From Streptomyces sp. NK15101 (GTDB lineage: Bacteria > Actinomycetota > Actinomycetes > Streptomycetales > Streptomycetaceae): a stretch of 64,000 bases of DNA. The position numbers and the translations under genes are program-made. The stretch lies in contig NZ_JAINVG010000011.1 of assembly GCF_020400725.1 (NCBI RefSeq), positions 1 through 64,000 of the forward strand, read 5' to 3'. The notes under the pieces were generated by a model. It made no database searches, had not been told where the DNA came from, and was given only the letters and a program-made list of their open reading frames with translations. Each line of letters opens with the position of its first letter. Positions within the stretch are counted from its first letter, which is position 1. Positions 63,350 to 64,000 of the stretch are shown here, in pieces.

Positions 63350-63673
63350 CATCGCGGCGATGACGTGGGTGCCGTCGAGCCTCGTGCGGACGAAGCGGCA
63401 CAGCGCATGCGCTTCGACGATGTCCGGGCCGCGTCCGCCGCAGACGAGCTCGTCCTCGTGGCGGGGCCGGCCGGGGCGCGGCCGCCACCGGCCTTTGTCC
63501 TTGACTTCGACGGCCGGCGTCGAGAGGCAGGCGGAGAGCAGCAGCGCCACGTCCGGGCCGCCGCTGTGCCGCACCGCGTTGCCCACGAGCTCGCTTCTTC
63601 GCCGGCACGAGGAAACCGCGGCCCTCGCGGGGTTCCCGCCCCCTTGAGGGCTTTCATGCGCCGAGGGGCCCAC
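63284..63673 (-). pseudogene. Fragment of an anti-sigma-factor-like HATPase (RsbW type)
   Basis: The frame of 129 codons has RSELVGNAVRHSGGPDVALLL, a clear N-box of serine-kinase-type ATPases, and later VEVKDKG with the G1-like Asp, then EDELVCGGRGPDIVEAHAL. The usual N-terminus is missing and replaced by random Pro/Gly sequence, and the ATP lid differs from the norm. No ribosome-binding site was found. The 3' end overlaps the convergent glycosyltransferase gene by 66 bp. It looks like a decayed gene; a very short functional form is less likely. Confidence 0.5.
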
Positions 63674-63724
63674 GTCGGCCGCGGGCGCCTCCTCCCCGGT
63701 CTCCGTGGTCTTCCGCGCCGCGGT

Positions 63725-63925
63725 TCAATCGGCCTTCTCCGGCCTCTCGCCCTTCGGTCCGAGACCACGCTCGGTCCGTGGACCTCCGCTGCGCCACTGC
63801 GGGTCCTCCTGCAGGGACTCGTTGGCTTCGTCGTTCGCCTTCGCGTCCGGTACGCCCGCACGCTCGGCGTCCTTCCGCAGCCTGGCACGTCGGGTGTCGT
63901 ACTTCTTGCTTCCCGGCTCGGGCAT
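63725..63925 (-). CDS. Small conserved-type hypothetical protein
   Basis: The protein has 66 residues from ATG 63925, with GGGAGG just upstream; the longer start at 63949 has no such site. It is highly charged: SKKYDTRRARLRKDAERAGV, then DAKANDEANESLQEDP. The Lys/Arg/Asp/Glu pattern resembles small Streptomyces proteins of unknown function, perhaps with DNA- or protein-binding helices. It is not a shadow of another gene. No family name can be given. Confidence 0.65.
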   Translation of the reverse strand: MPEPGSKKYDTRRARLRKDAERAGVPDAKANDEANESLQEDPQWRSGGPRTERGLGPKGERPEKAD

Positions 63926-64000
63926 CACGGCCTCCCGTCGGCTTGTCATCGCATGCGGTCGCCTGGCGCCTGCCCGTCGCCCACGCGCACGAACCAGCGG

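Overview
The window is chromosomal DNA of a Streptomyces-like actinomycete. The reasons are about 70% GC, strong third-position G/C bias, many GTG and TTG starts, GTGA/ATGA stop-start overlaps, perfect long hairpin terminators, LacI-family control of secreted glycoside hydrolases, and family content such as GH10-CBM13 xylanase, GH62 and GH6/GH9 cellulases. No rRNA, tRNA, IS element or CRISPR array was seen.

Layout. (a) 1-412: end of a class III lanthipeptide operon, with the last 43 residues of a LanKC synthetase, a 37-residue precursor-like peptide and a terminator. (b) 792-2177: M20 dipeptidase. (c) 2346-18794: a xylan locus. A minus-strand run encodes a sugar ABC importer (binding protein plus two permeases) and then GH30, GH10, a Gfo/Idh/MocA oxidoreductase, a PmoA-like protein, a cupin and GH62, with most junctions overlapping. 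Divergently lie a LacI regulator, GH3 and GH43, followed by a GH10-CBM13 xylanase. (d) 18863-34880: an arabinose locus with araB-araA-araD, a LacI regulator, a ChvE/MmsA/MmsB importer, galM and a YtfQ/YtfR/YtfT/YjfF importer for furanose sugars. The sequence TTGTKAGCGCTAACAA and variants recur in front of these units and once inside the GH30 gene. (e) 35146-44159: a cellulose locus, with a deletion scar joining two broken genes, a CebR-like regulator, two GH6 enzymes and a GH9-CBM2 enzyme. All are preceded by GGGAGCGCTCCC-type boxes. A UspA-like/SLC13-like pair sits between them.

(f) 44160-46932: a poorly coding kilobase, an alpha-amylase inhibitor of the tendamistat type, a truncated xylose-binding lipoprotein and a PuuE-like deacetylase. 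(g) 46993-51779: a lipid-looking group of DAG kinase, an alkyl-DHAP-synthase-like flavoprotein, TetR and GlpD. (h) 51925-54239: two TetR modules, one divergent from a peroxiredoxin-like gene with twin 24-bp operators, one upstream of a YCII gene. (i) 54441-63349: a DM13 protein, then a group with an NAD epimerase, a two-component system, GT2, DUF2064, a methyltransferase, a membrane protein, a membrane-anchored molybdopterin oxidoreductase and a polytopic glycosyltransferase. (j) The end holds a degraded anti-sigma-factor-like ATPase and a small conserved-looking ORF.

How it works together. Secreted GH10, GH30, GH62 and GH43-type activities would cut arabinoxylan. The importer at 9071-12172 takes up xylo-oligosaccharides, which cytoplasmic GH3 and GH43 finish. 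Released arabinose enters through two CUT2-type importers and is converted by AraB-AraA-AraD to xylulose-5-phosphate. The cellulases form a separately controlled regulon, but the binding-protein gene beside their regulator is dead. All functional statements rest on recognised motifs and context; no database search was run.
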